Shown here in pieces: positions 56,190-64,000 of a stretch of 64,000 nucleotides of DNA. The DNA is from Anthracocystis setariae (lineage: Eukaryota; Basidiomycota; Ustilaginomycetes; Ustilaginales; Ustilaginaceae). A program made the translations under genes and the position numbers. The DNA is taken from positions 310,001-374,000 of the forward strand of contig CAKMXJ010000020.1 in assembly GCA_928724745.1 (NCBI GenBank), in the 5' to 3' direction. The stretch's first letter is position 1. The number at the start of each line of letters is the position of its first letter. The notes beneath the pieces were generated by a model that was not told the origin of the DNA, made no database searches, and worked only from the letters and a program-made list of their open reading frames with translations.

Positions 56190-57899
56190 ATGTCGCGCAC
56201 ATGCCTACGAACCGCGTCTCATCTGTTGACATCCGCCAGTGAGCTCGCTTTCACCACATCAAGACCATGGGCCACCTCAGCGCGGCATCGAGCATCTCTT
56301 TCCACATCATCCTCTAGTCATGCGTCATCATCTTCGTCGGTACAAGCACGACCAGAATTCTCCTGTGTCGATTCCAACCAACGACGTGGTCAAAAGTTGC
56401 AGCGACTCGCCGAGCACGCCCGAAGAGCTGCTTCCTCCTCCTCCGCCTCTCCGCTCTGCTCCACCTCTTCTTCCACGGACCCCTCGGTTGCCTTTCCCTG
56501 CGTAGACGCCAACGAAGCTCGTGAAGATCGCCTAAGAGCCCAGCTCGCCTCCCCGCAACTTTCCTCCGATGACCCTTCCGCCGCCACCACCGAAGTTGAC
56601 GAGTCCGGACCCGAACCCTCGTACACCAAGGTCGTGTCAGGCTATCAACTCTTCCATCATCCGCAGCCGTTCAAACTCGACTACGGTGGCGAGCTACCGC
56701 AATTCGACCTCGCCTACGAAACCTGGGGGACGTTGAACGCTGACAAGAGCAACGCCATCTTGCTGCACACGGGACTTTCGGCCTCGTCGCATGCCGCATC
56801 CACGCCCTCGAACCCGGCCAAAGGGTGGTGGCAGGACTTTATCGGACCCAACAAACCGCTCGATACCAATCGCTTTTTCATCATCTGCACAAACGTCCTC
56901 GGTGGCTGCTACGGTTCAACCGGCCCGTCTTCGTCCCATCCTCTCGATACGTCTGGAGCGGCGTATGCGACACGGTTTCCCATCTTGAGCATCTTCGATA
57001 TGGTACGTGCTCAATTCCTGCTGCTCGATCATCTCGGAATCCAAAAATTGTATGCGAGTGTCGGGAGCAGTATGGGTGGGATGCAGTCGATTGCTGCGGC
57101 GCATCTTGAGCGCGAGCGCGTGGCTAGACTCATATCGATCTCGGGATGTGCTAGATCGGCACCGGCCAGCATTGCGTTGCGATACGCGCAGCGTTCAGTG
57201 CTGATGTCGGATCCGAATTGGAATCGAGGCTTCTACTACGCTCAAGGTTCGCTGCCACCGCATACGGGTATGAAGCTGGCGAGACAGATCGCCACATTTA
57301 CATACCGCAGTGGACCCGAGTGGGAGCAGAGGTTTGGTCGAGCCAGAAGGGTGGCTAACCAAGGTGCGCAAGACGAGGAGCTGGATCCGGCTTTGTGTCC
57401 CGACTTCCTCATCGAGACTTACCTCGATCACCAAGGAGAGCAGTTCTGTCTCAAGTACGACGCCAATTCGCTCATCTACATCTCCAAAGCGATGGACCTG
57501 TTCGACATGTCAGACCACGCGCTCGCCGATTTGGAACGCCGCAGGGTGCAAAGTCATGGAGACCCCGAAGCCGGCTTGAGCGTTTCCACTGCTGCGCTGC
57601 CGGCACCGAGACCGAGGAAAAGGCAACATATCTCGACGCTATCATCACCCGCAGCCCATGCGTATGTGCCGGCACTGGCAAGGGGGATGGCAAGATTATC
57701 CCACATCCCCACGCTGGTCATTGGCGTCCAGAGCGATATCCTGTTCCCTGTGGAGCAGCAGAGGGAGATCGCAGAGTGTCTCAGACTCAACGGTAACGAT
57801 CAGGTGAGGTACTACGAGTTGGATGCTCCGCATGGGCATGACAGCTTTTTGATCGACGTCGCAAATGTAGGTGGCGCGATCAGGGGTTTCCTCGAATAA
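56190..57899 (+). CDS. MetX-family acyltransferase, probable mitochondrial serine O-succinyltransferase
   Basis: Single-exon 569-aa alpha/beta-hydrolase fold enzyme from the ATG at 56190. The first 45 residues are Ser/Arg/Ala-rich and lack acids, like a mitochondrial presequence. The catalytic domain begins near residue 150: [66 protein letters not shown], the nucleophile elbow GSSMGGMQS, and a late Asp/His pair in [11 protein letters not shown] and [10 protein letters not shown]. The family includes homoserine O-acetyltransferase and the fungal serine O-succinyltransferase (S. pombe cys2 type). The presequence, the [11 protein letters not shown] version and YQLFHH start fit the second better, which would place it in mitochondrial cysteine synthesis. 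Homoserine acetylation remains possible. Confidence 0.8.
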   Translation: MSRTCLRTASHLLTSASELAFTTSRPWATSARHRASLSTSSSSHASSSSSVQARPEFSCVDSNQRRGQKLQRLAEHARRAASSSSASPLCSTSSSTDPSVAFPCVDANEAREDRLRAQLASPQLSSDDPSAATTEVDESGPEPSYTKVVSGYQLFHHPQPFKLDYGGELPQFDLAYETWGTLNADKSNAILLHTGLSASSHAASTPSNPAKGWWQDFIGPNKPLDTNRFFIICTNVLGGCYGSTGPSSSHPLDTSGAAYATRFPILSIFDMVRAQFLLLDHLGIQKLYASVGSSMGGMQSIAAAHLERERVARLISISGCARSAPASIALRYAQRSVLMSDPNWNRGFYYAQGSLPPHTGMKLARQIATFTYRSGPEWEQRFGRARRVANQGAQDEELDPALCPDFLIETYLDHQGEQFCLKYDANSLIYISKAMDLFDMSDHALADLERRRVQSHGDPEAGLSVSTAALPAPRPRKRQHISTLSSPAAHAYVPALARGMARLSHIPTLVIGVQSDILFPVEQQREIAECLRLNGNDQVRYYELDAPHGHDSFLIDVANVGGAIRGFLE

Positions 57900-57978
57900 G
57901 GTCCAGCAATCGAGAAATGCAAAGTTGATCACGATTCGAGCATGCTACTGTGCATTGGCGATAAGATTGAGTGTCGGA

Positions 57979-58761
57979 TTAGTGTTCATGGAGCGAGGCG
58001 AATTTTTGATTGTGGTAGATGAGTGGGTTTGGGGTAGGGTCTGGGAAGTGGGTTTGGACCACTTTGGCCAGGTAGAGGATGCTTTTAGACTGTTCCTTTA
58101 ACGTATCTGTAGAGAACTTGGAAAGATCGAGCAATTCGACCACCTGACAACCGAATGAGCCTACGCAACCTTGGATCACGGGCATTTCCTGGCTGGCTAA
58201 TTGTAGTAATCCGACTTTCGCCAACGGGTGTGGATCTCGCTCATCTTTTTTTCCTGTATGGGTTTGGTCGAGAGGGTAAGCGAGTGGTGGAGTTCCCGGT
58301 TTTGCATATGTTGCTGCGAGCGCAGCTTGTGTTTCAGCGAGGACGTTGACGACAAAGTCCACCCGTCCTTTAGTATTTCCCGGAGAGTTTGAGCGGGAGA
58401 AATGGTGGACGAGTGAGTCTGATAGTTTCGAGGGGGTGCGCATAGAGAATGAAACGAGGTTCGGGTTGAGCGAGACCGAAGTGAAGCTGGACAGTGTTGC
58501 AGCATGGATCCATTTTATGGTGCGTTGGTTTGAATCTGAACTAGTGGTGGGTAGGAAGGTGGTTATGAGCGCTACTGGTTGCGCCGAGTGACGCATAAGA
58601 GTGCGGATTTGGTCTGACACCGACGATGATGAAGCATTTTGGCGCTTGCACAATGAGGCTAACGTTCTCGTCCTTAGCAGTCGCTGTGATTGCGCGATTG
58701 CAGAAAAGGCTTCAAGCGTGACTTTGGAGGTCGTAGCCCTTGAGCTCGCCGCAAGAATCAT
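57979..58761 (-). CDS. Flavin reductase-domain (FMN-binding) protein, probably mitochondrial
   Basis: Predicted 260-aa protein from the ATG at 58761; a frame without ATG continues upstream. The first 45 residues are Arg/Ser/Leu-rich and resemble a mitochondrial presequence. The flavin-reductase-like split-barrel domain follows: RHSAQPVALITTFLP, ATLSSFTSVSLNPNLVSFSM, RTPSKLSDSLVHHFSRS, DFVVNVLAETQAALA and a C-terminal PLIYHNQKFASL. These match FMN-binding members such as the short-chain flavin reductases, with the S-F-x-S-V-S/LxP loop that contacts FMN. The natural electron acceptor is unknown. Convergent with the MetX-family gene, divergent from urease. Confidence 0.8.
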   Translation of the reverse strand: MILAASSRATTSKVTLEAFSAIAQSQRLLRTRTLASLCKRQNASSSSVSDQIRTLMRHSAQPVALITTFLPTTSSDSNQRTIKWIHAATLSSFTSVSLNPNLVSFSMRTPSKLSDSLVHHFSRSNSPGNTKGRVDFVVNVLAETQAALAATYAKPGTPPLAYPLDQTHTGKKDERDPHPLAKVGLLQLASQEMPVIQGCVGSFGCQVVELLDLSKFSTDTLKEQSKSILYLAKVVQTHFPDPTPNPLIYHNQKFASLHEH

Positions 58762-59247
58762 TGAACTGTATCGCTGACGAGGTCTCGAAGTGTTGCGAGG
58801 TGGACTCAGAAGGGAATGTCCAATGTCAACAACGCCTGCAACGCCTGCAACGAAGCGATTCAATCAACGTCGGAACGCGGATTTCGGCTGTGAATGTCAA
58901 CCGATGAAGTGTGTTAGAGCGGCTAAACCACGTGGGGAATAGGGGATGAACCGAGGTCACCCAGGCTTGGCACGGCTTTCCTTCTCTGCTTCTTATCAAC
59001 TCGACTCGACTCGACTCGACTCGACTCGACAGGCAAAGTGAAGTTAGGGTTCGCATGGCTTGAGCACAACAAAGAACCCTAAGTTTGTGATTGCTGTCCC
59101 GCCGGACAGCGTCGAGGCTATCGCTTGCTTATCTTGCCGCTCTCTTACTCCCAACCCGCATCTGCTTCCGATCTACCCTTACTCCCCCTCCCCTCCTCTT
59201 CATCTCCAACCCAAAACCTTACTCTACGCCAATCGCACCGATCCACA
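58762..59247. promoter_or_regulatory. Divergent promoter region, flavin reductase-like / urease
   Basis: 486 nt between divergent starts. A six-copy (ACTCG) pentanucleotide run occupies 58999-59030 and a pyrimidine-rich leader precedes the urease ATG. GATA-like motifs (TGATA/TATC) that fungal nitrogen regulators use were looked for by eye: CTATCGC at about 59120 is the only candidate, weak. Confidence 0.45.
58999..59030. repeat. (ACTCG)6 pentanucleotide repeat
   Basis: About six tandem ACTCG units in the divergent promoter region of urease. Confidence 0.95.
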
Positions 59248-61836
59248 ATGCATCTTTTACCTCGCGAACGCGATAAGCTGCTCCTCCACCATGCCGGTTC
59301 GCTTGCCCAGAAACGTCTTGCTCGAGGAGTGCGACTCAACCAAACCGAGGCCACCGCGCTCATCGCCACTGTCCTTCAAGAGCGCATCCGCGATGGCGAG
59401 CATTCCGTCGCTGAACTCATGCAACACGGCAAAACACTCCTCGGTCGATGCCACGTCCTCCCTGGCGTAGCCGAATTGCTACACGAAGTCATGGTCGAGG
59501 GAACCTTCCCCGATGGAACCTTCCTCGTGACTGTACATCAGCCCATTTGCACAGAGGTCGGCGATATCCATGCCGCACTCTATTCGAGCTTCTACCCTGC
59601 TCCCGATCCGAGTGTCTTTGCTACCAGTACCGCGCTAGTCAAGGCGAGCGAGATCATACCCGGTGCCATGGTCACAAAACGCTCAGAGCCCATTCAGCTC
59701 TGTCCGAACCGCGCCAGGGTGGCACTCAAAGTGACCAACACAGGCGACAGGCCCATCCAAGTTGGCTCGCACTATCCATTCCTCGAAACCAACCCCGCTC
59801 TCTCCTTCCCACGTATCCTTGCGTTGGGCAAGAGGCTCGACATCGCCGCCGGTACAGCCATCAGGTTCGAGCCTGGCGACTCCAAGACGGTCACGCTCGT
59901 CCAGGTCGGTGGCACCAAGATCCTTGCCGGCGGTAACAATCTCGCCAGTGGCCCATTGGACGAGTTCCTGGCGTCCGACGACTCCAAAGCTGCATTGGTG
60001 AAACGTATCGAGGCGGCTGGTTTTGCCAACGAGCCGGTACCGGACATGGCGGATGACTTGCAGACGTCCAAGCCGTTCGAGCTGTCCAGGGATGCATATG
60101 CTGCGCTGTATGGGCCCACAGTGGGGGATAAGGTGAGACTAGCCGACAGCCCGCTGTGGCTCGAAGTGGAGAAGGACTACACGGTATATGGCGACGAGCT
60201 CAAGTTTGGTGGTGGTAAGGTGTTGAGGGATGGGATGGGTCAGGCTTCGGGAAGGAGCGATGCGGCAACGCTCGATGTGGTTGTGATCAATGCGCTGATT
60301 GTGGATTACTGGGGCATCGTTAAGGCGGATATCGGCATCAAGAACGGCCACATTGTCGGAATTGGCAAGGCGGGCAATCCGGCCATCATGGATGGTGTCG
60401 ATCCCAATTTGGTAGTCGGTTCTTGCACTGAGGTGATTGCGGGAGAGAAGTACATTGTCACCGCAGGAGCCATCGATGCCCACGTTCACTACATCTGCCC
60501 AGATCTTCACGAAGAAGCGCTGGCGACAGGTATCACGACTCTCATCGGAGGCGGCACCGGTCCCACCGCGGGCACTTCGGCGACGACCTGCACTCCCGGA
60601 CAGGATCAGCTAAGAAACATGATGATCGCGACGGACAGAGTGCCGCTCAACTTTGCATTCACGGGCAAGGGCAACGACTCGGGGCTGCCTGGATTGGAGG
60701 ATCAGATCCGTGCCGGATGTGCTGGCATGAAGATCCACGAGGACTGGGGTGCAACGCCCGCGGTGATCGATGCATGCCTTACCGCGTGTGACAAGTATGA
60801 TGTGCAGTGCAATATTCACACCGACACGCTCAACGAGTCGTGTTTCGTCGAGGGGACGCTTGCAGCGTTCAAGGGCCGTACGATTCATACATATCATTCC
60901 GAGGGAGCGGGCGGTGGACATGCGCCGGACATCATCCGTGTATGTGGTGAGCAAAACGTGCTCCCCTCGTCTACGAACCCGACCCGACCGTATGCCAAGA
61001 ACACGCTGGATGAGCATTTGGATATGCTTATGGTCTGTCACCATTTGTCCAAGGACATTGTCGAGGATGTGGCGTTTGCCGATTCACGTATTCGTGCCGA
61101 AACGGTGGCGGCCGAGGATGTGCTTCAGGATAGTGGGGCTATTTCCATGATCAGTTCCGATTCGCAGGCCATGGGTCGAATCGGTGAGGTTGTAGCGCGC
61201 ACCTGGAGGACCGCATCCAAGATGGCTTCGCTCATCGGCCCGCTCCCCACGGACGACACGCCGGCATCCCATGGAGATGTCGACACCAAAGTTCCCAATC
61301 CTCGCGAAGCCGTCTCGGACAATCTGAGGATCAAACGCTACGTGGCCAAATACACCATCAACCCGGCCCTCGTGCACGGGTGTTCGCACATAATCGGCTC
61401 GATCGAACCAGGCAAGCTCGCCGACCTTGTCTTCTACCTTCCCAGCAAGTTTGGCATCACACCCGAATTCGTCGTCAAAGGCGGTCAAGTCGCTTGGGCC
61501 CAAATGGGAGATGCCAACGCGTCCATCCCCACCGTCCAGCCCATCTACGGTCGACCCATGCACGGCGCCAACTCGAACGCGGCCCCGTACAACTCGATCC
61601 TCTTCGTCTCCCAGGTCTCGGTCGACACCAACACCGTCACCTCCTACGGTCTTCACAAGAGGATCGAACCAGTCAAAGGATGCAGAAAGGTGTCCAAGAA
61701 GGATATGAAACTCAACACGCACACGCCCGATCTACGCGTAGATCCAGAGACCTACGAGGTGACAGACGCAGGAAGATTGTTGACCGTCCCGCCAGCGACC
61801 GAGTTGCCCATGACGCAGAGTCTGCATCTGTTCTAA
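59248..61836 (+). CDS. URE1: Urease
   Basis: Single-exon 862-aa nickel enzyme that hydrolyses urea to ammonia and carbamate. As in other fungi and plants, one chain contains the fused bacterial gamma, beta and alpha parts. Gamma: [20 protein letters not shown] and [16 protein letters not shown]. Beta: IIPGAM, then [26 protein letters not shown] and FEPGD. Alpha: [31 protein letters not shown] (nickel His pair), [18 protein letters not shown] (carbamylated Lys), [35 protein letters not shown] and [22 protein letters not shown] (the flap Cys-His-His). All expected metal ligands visible are kept. Accessory proteins (UreD, F, G) are not in this window. The ATG at 59248 gives the standard N-terminus. 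Confidence 0.97.
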   Translation: MHLLPRERDKLLLHHAGSLAQKRLARGVRLNQTEATALIATVLQERIRDGEHSVAELMQHGKTLLGRCHVLPGVAELLHEVMVEGTFPDGTFLVTVHQPICTEVGDIHAALYSSFYPAPDPSVFATSTALVKASEIIPGAMVTKRSEPIQLCPNRARVALKVTNTGDRPIQVGSHYPFLETNPALSFPRILALGKRLDIAAGTAIRFEPGDSKTVTLVQVGGTKILAGGNNLASGPLDEFLASDDSKAALVKRIEAAGFANEPVPDMADDLQTSKPFELSRDAYAALYGPTVGDKVRLADSPLWLEVEKDYTVYGDELKFGGGKVLRDGMGQASGRSDAATLDVVVINALIVDYWGIVKADIGIKNGHIVGIGKAGNPAIMDGVDPNLVVGSCTEVIAGEKYIVTAGAIDAHVHYICPDLHEEALATGITTLIGGGTGPTAGTSATTCTPGQDQLRNMMIATDRVPLNFAFTGKGNDSGLPGLEDQIRAGCAGMKIHEDWGATPAVIDACLTACDKYDVQCNIHTDTLNESCFVEGTLAAFKGRTIHTYHSEGAGGGHAPDIIRVCGEQNVLPSSTNPTRPYAKNTLDEHLDMLMVCHHLSKDIVEDVAFADSRIRAETVAAEDVLQDSGAISMISSDSQAMGRIGEVVARTWRTASKMASLIGPLPTDDTPASHGDVDTKVPNPREAVSDNLRIKRYVAKYTINPALVHGCSHIIGSIEPGKLADLVFYLPSKFGITPEFVVKGGQVAWAQMGDANASIPTVQPIYGRPMHGANSNAAPYNSILFVSQVSVDTNTVTSYGLHKRIEPVKGCRKVSKKDMKLNTHTPDLRVDPETYEVTDAGRLLTVPPATELPMTQSLHLF

Positions 61837-61911
61837 ACTCAAGTTGAAGCTTTATCGTGCCAAATGCAAGACAATCTCCCGTGGATAGTGTACTGCACAT
61901 ATTGGGTGGGG

Positions 61912-63360
61912 TCAGCGTGCGAGTTTGTCGGTGTTGAGTGCGATAATGATGCGTTTTTTGGCCATGGTGCGGACTTTGGGTGGGAGCTGTGCCCAGTAAA
62001 TTTGTTCTTCTGCTGGGTCCATCGGAGTGAGCGACGGGAAAAGGGCTCCGAGGCGCAGGGCGTAAGTTGGATGGGCTGTGCGGATGGCTACGCGATTTGA
62101 GGGTAGGAGGGTGTGTATGTAGGCGATGGATCCTGGGACGTGCTTTTCCAGTTGAGGTTTCAAGTGTTGGTTCCAGAATGTAGGGGTGCGGTCGGAATCG
62201 GTGGAAGCAGGCAAGATGAGGTCTGTTTCAGTTGTGAGGTCGAGGATCAGCATTGTTCCCCTAAAGCAGTCGTCATCTTGTGGAAAGTGTGAGTTGTGCT
62301 GGTGTTGACTGGAGCAGATGGCTTGCTGTTCGAGGTAGAGCTTCTTCATGTCGAGCCATCCAGCCCAGCTTAGACATCGGATCGGTTCCGACTTATGGTT
62401 CGGCGTGCGTTCCGAAAGATCCCACTGATAGCTGTGACAGAGGCACTCTACGTGCTGAGTCGAGTCGAGCAGCATGAACCCACGGCCCGAGATCCATCTC
62501 TGTTCCAACAGCGATGCAGATAGCACTGGACCTGAGGCAGACATGAGTTGCTTCTCGACGAGACGAGGCTCCAGCACGCTCAAAACAGCTGCCTTGCCAG
62601 AAACCTGCGGCAAATCCGAGACAATTCGCGAGATGTACGCTGCTGCCTGTGCTCTAGATTGGTACTTCGGCGGGATGGATTCGATGTATACCAGACAAGG
62701 AGCCAGTGCTTCACACAAGGGCTTGGCTGCTCCAGATCTTGTCGCCGAATGGAGTTGGTGTAGGAAATGAGAATAGCTTTGCGACCATTCGAGCTGAAAC
62801 CTGTCTTGACGGATCTCGTAACAGCTTGGGATCACACCATCTTTGAGAGCTTGAAACGCTTCTGAGAGGAGACTGATGGACTTGCACCTCGTTGCGAGAC
62901 CAGGAACCAGTTGCAGAAGGCGTGCAAGGTGAATAGCCGACCGTGTCTGTCCACTCCCCTGGCTGTCCTCCGTATCAAAGATGTGCGCGGTGATGATGCT
63001 GACAAGATCCGAACAGCGTTTTGAGCTGGACGGATCGTCCTCGTGCGCAGCCAGAGCCAGGTAGAGTGGTGAGAGCCGTAGATGGAGAAAGTCTACGAGC
63101 CTTTCCAACTTGGCAGTCGCGGTTGCTCCATCTTGCGGTGCTTGCTCCGTTGGTTGGCGAGCCGTTTGTGTTGAAATGTCGTTGAATTCATTCCCTTGAT
63201 TTGCGTCGATCAAAGCCGCCTTCCCAACACTGGTCGAGCCTTCGGAACCTATCTGCAAATTTGGGTCCTTTGAAGCGTCGTAAGCGGCTTGCGTTGTTGG
63301 CGTAGACGTTACCGTGGTGTCGGTATGACAGCGCTTCTGAAGCTTCCGAGGCAGAAACAT
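61912..63360 (-). CDS. Hypothetical protein, 482 aa
   Basis: Single ORF from the ATG at 63360 to 61912. The N-terminal 90 residues are polar and disordered. From about residue 85 the chain is helical: LERLVDFLHLRLSPLYLALA, DLVSIITAHIFDTEDSQG, AIHLARLLQLVPGLATRCKS, PCLVYIESIPPKYQSR. The C-terminal half has a mixed fold with RWISGRGFMLLDS, CLSWAGWLDMKKLYLEQ, GTMLILDLTTETDLILP and GSIAYIHTLLPSNRVAIRTAH, ending with basic KKRIIIALNTDKLAR. No signal peptide or membrane segment is visible. I do not recognise a family. Length and codon use support a real gene. Convergent with urease, divergent from the last gene. Confidence 0.65.
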   Translation of the reverse strand: MFLPRKLQKRCHTDTTVTSTPTTQAAYDASKDPNLQIGSEGSTSVGKAALIDANQGNEFNDISTQTARQPTEQAPQDGATATAKLERLVDFLHLRLSPLYLALAAHEDDPSSSKRCSDLVSIITAHIFDTEDSQGSGQTRSAIHLARLLQLVPGLATRCKSISLLSEAFQALKDGVIPSCYEIRQDRFQLEWSQSYSHFLHQLHSATRSGAAKPLCEALAPCLVYIESIPPKYQSRAQAAAYISRIVSDLPQVSGKAAVLSVLEPRLVEKQLMSASGPVLSASLLEQRWISGRGFMLLDSTQHVECLCHSYQWDLSERTPNHKSEPIRCLSWAGWLDMKKLYLEQQAICSSQHQHNSHFPQDDDCFRGTMLILDLTTETDLILPASTDSDRTPTFWNQHLKPQLEKHVPGSIAYIHTLLPSNRVAIRTAHPTYALRLGALFPSLTPMDPAEEQIYWAQLPPKVRTMAKKRIIIALNTDKLAR

Positions 63361-63696
63361 CTTGGAGCAGCCAAACCGTCACTGGGGCTCGAGCCCTGAG
63401 GCAAATAGCTAGATGCGTCGTACCTTGTCTGGCCAGGAAGTAAGCATCTTGACCGTGACCTAGTCTTTGGTCTGGTTAGGAAGAAAGGCGTTGCAGCCAG
63501 GATTCGCCGAAGCAACAACAGACGCCAACACGCATACTGGGAAAGTGTTGGTGTGGAGGGCTGATTAATAACTTTGCGTTCACGGACCCCACTTCGGGTC
63601 CATCCGATTTCATCTGGCTTCAGCGAAGCGGCTCTTCCGCCCTCGCTTCTTGACCACGATATCCTCTTTCCTGCTTAAACAGAGAAAGATTCTAAG
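63361..63696. promoter_or_regulatory. Divergent upstream region of the two right-edge genes
   Basis: 336 nt between divergent ATGs with no recognisable element beyond a short GGTCC/TTCGGGTCCATCC repeat near 63582-63605. Confidence 0.4.
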
Positions 63697-64000
63697 ATGG
63701 CCCAATTCGAAATCCCTCGCGGAGAGTTCCGCAACCCGTGTCAGGACCTCAAACACCCTGCGGCAAAGAAAGTCGTTGACTCCCTCCTCTCGAGCGTCAA
63801 CGAAGCCTACGAACGGTTTGGGGAGCCCACAAAGCAAGACTACTATATCGCAAGCTTGCCTCTCGAGGTGATACAGGAAAATCTCATCTACGGTGAGATG
63901 AGGTTCAAGGACTTGATCGAGGCAAGAATTCGTTTGACCGTCAAAGCGAGCTTGACCACACACTGCCTCACTGCATTTCCGTGGAAGGAGGCGCTTGAAA
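63697..64000 (+). CDS. Hypothetical protein, 5' part only
   Basis: An ATG at 63697 opens a frame that stays open to the right edge (101 codons). It begins MAQFEIPRGEFRNPCQDLKH, continues HPAAKKVVDSLLSSVNEAYER and YYIASLPLEVIQENLIYGEM, then RFKDLIEARIRL. The composition is ordered and helical with no signal peptide. The segment SLPLEVIQENLIYG has a distant F-box-like look (LPLE.. I.E.), which I treat as a guess. The 3' end, including any intron, lies outside the window. Confidence 0.5.
   Translation, partial: MAQFEIPRGEFRNPCQDLKHPAAKKVVDSLLSSVNEAYERFGEPTKQDYYIASLPLEVIQENLIYGEMRFKDLIEARIRLTVKASLTTHCLTAFPWKEALE

Overview
The window is nuclear DNA of a basidiomycete fungus, most probably a smut (Ustilaginomycotina, Ustilago/Sporisorium/Pseudozyma type). 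This is inferred from the gene set, from mostly intronless genes, from short GT-AG introns (about 92-145 nt) where introns occur, from C/G-rich third codon positions, and from intergenic DNA rich in microsatellites and TACAGTAC-type palindromes. I cannot name the species. No rRNA, tRNA, CRISPR array, operon or replication origin was recognised. I count about 30 protein genes, mostly housekeeping, on both strands.

Layout. 0-10 kb: a 3'-truncated serine-rich protein (-), chaperonin subunit CCT3 (+), a long two-HKD phospholipase D-like protein (-), then 2 kb of repeat-rich spacer. 10-17 kb: Met12-type methylenetetrahydrofolate reductase (+), a membrane-anchored Q/K/N-rich protein with a Cys/His-rich tail and two 3' introns (-), and a secreted Gly/Ser/Asn-rich GPI-type protein (+). 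17-30 kb: glutamate decarboxylase (+), an Msb1/Mug8-domain protein (-), the NatB auxiliary subunit Naa25/Mdm20 (-), a Mic12-like MICOS protein (+), an LPAT-type acyltransferase (+) and a PrpF-family protein (-). 30-41 kb: a possible small spliced gene, UDP-glucose 4-epimerase (+), a three-LIM protein (+), ribosomal P0 (-) and a mitochondrial-type helical protein (+). 41-52 kb: a secreted GH92 mannosidase (+), the twin-CX9C complex I subunit NDUFS5 (-), an aldo-keto reductase (-), Tap42 (+), a frame-broken or heavily spliced unknown gene (-), seipin (+) and free-methionine-(R)-sulfoxide reductase (-).

52-55.5 kb holds the only clear mobile element: a PIF/Harbinger-type DNA transposon with two intact, convergent ORFs, a Myb/SANT-like DNA-binding protein (+) and a DDE transposase (-). 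A long hairpin lies beside it. 56-64 kb: a MetX-family acyltransferase of serine O-succinyltransferase type (+), a flavin-reductase-domain protein (-), urease (+), an unknown 482-aa protein (-) and the 5' part of an unknown gene (+).

The genes do not form a pathway cluster. Recurring themes are methionine/sulfur metabolism (Met12-type MTHFR, MetX-family enzyme, fRMsr), mitochondria (Mic12, NDUFS5 and a presequence-bearing helical protein) and lipid metabolism (LPAT, seipin, PLD-like), but these genes are scattered and separately promoted. Several genes are only visible after splicing: NDUFS5 starts with a 6-nt coding exon, and glutamate decarboxylase, Mic12, the epimerase, the aldo-keto reductase, seipin and the Cys/His-tail protein have one or two introns each. 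The features most worth following are the two-ORF Harbinger element with its hairpin, the intergenic TACAGTAC palindromes, the frame-broken gene at 47.4-48.5 kb and the alternative-donor Cys/His tail at 12.7-12.9 kb.
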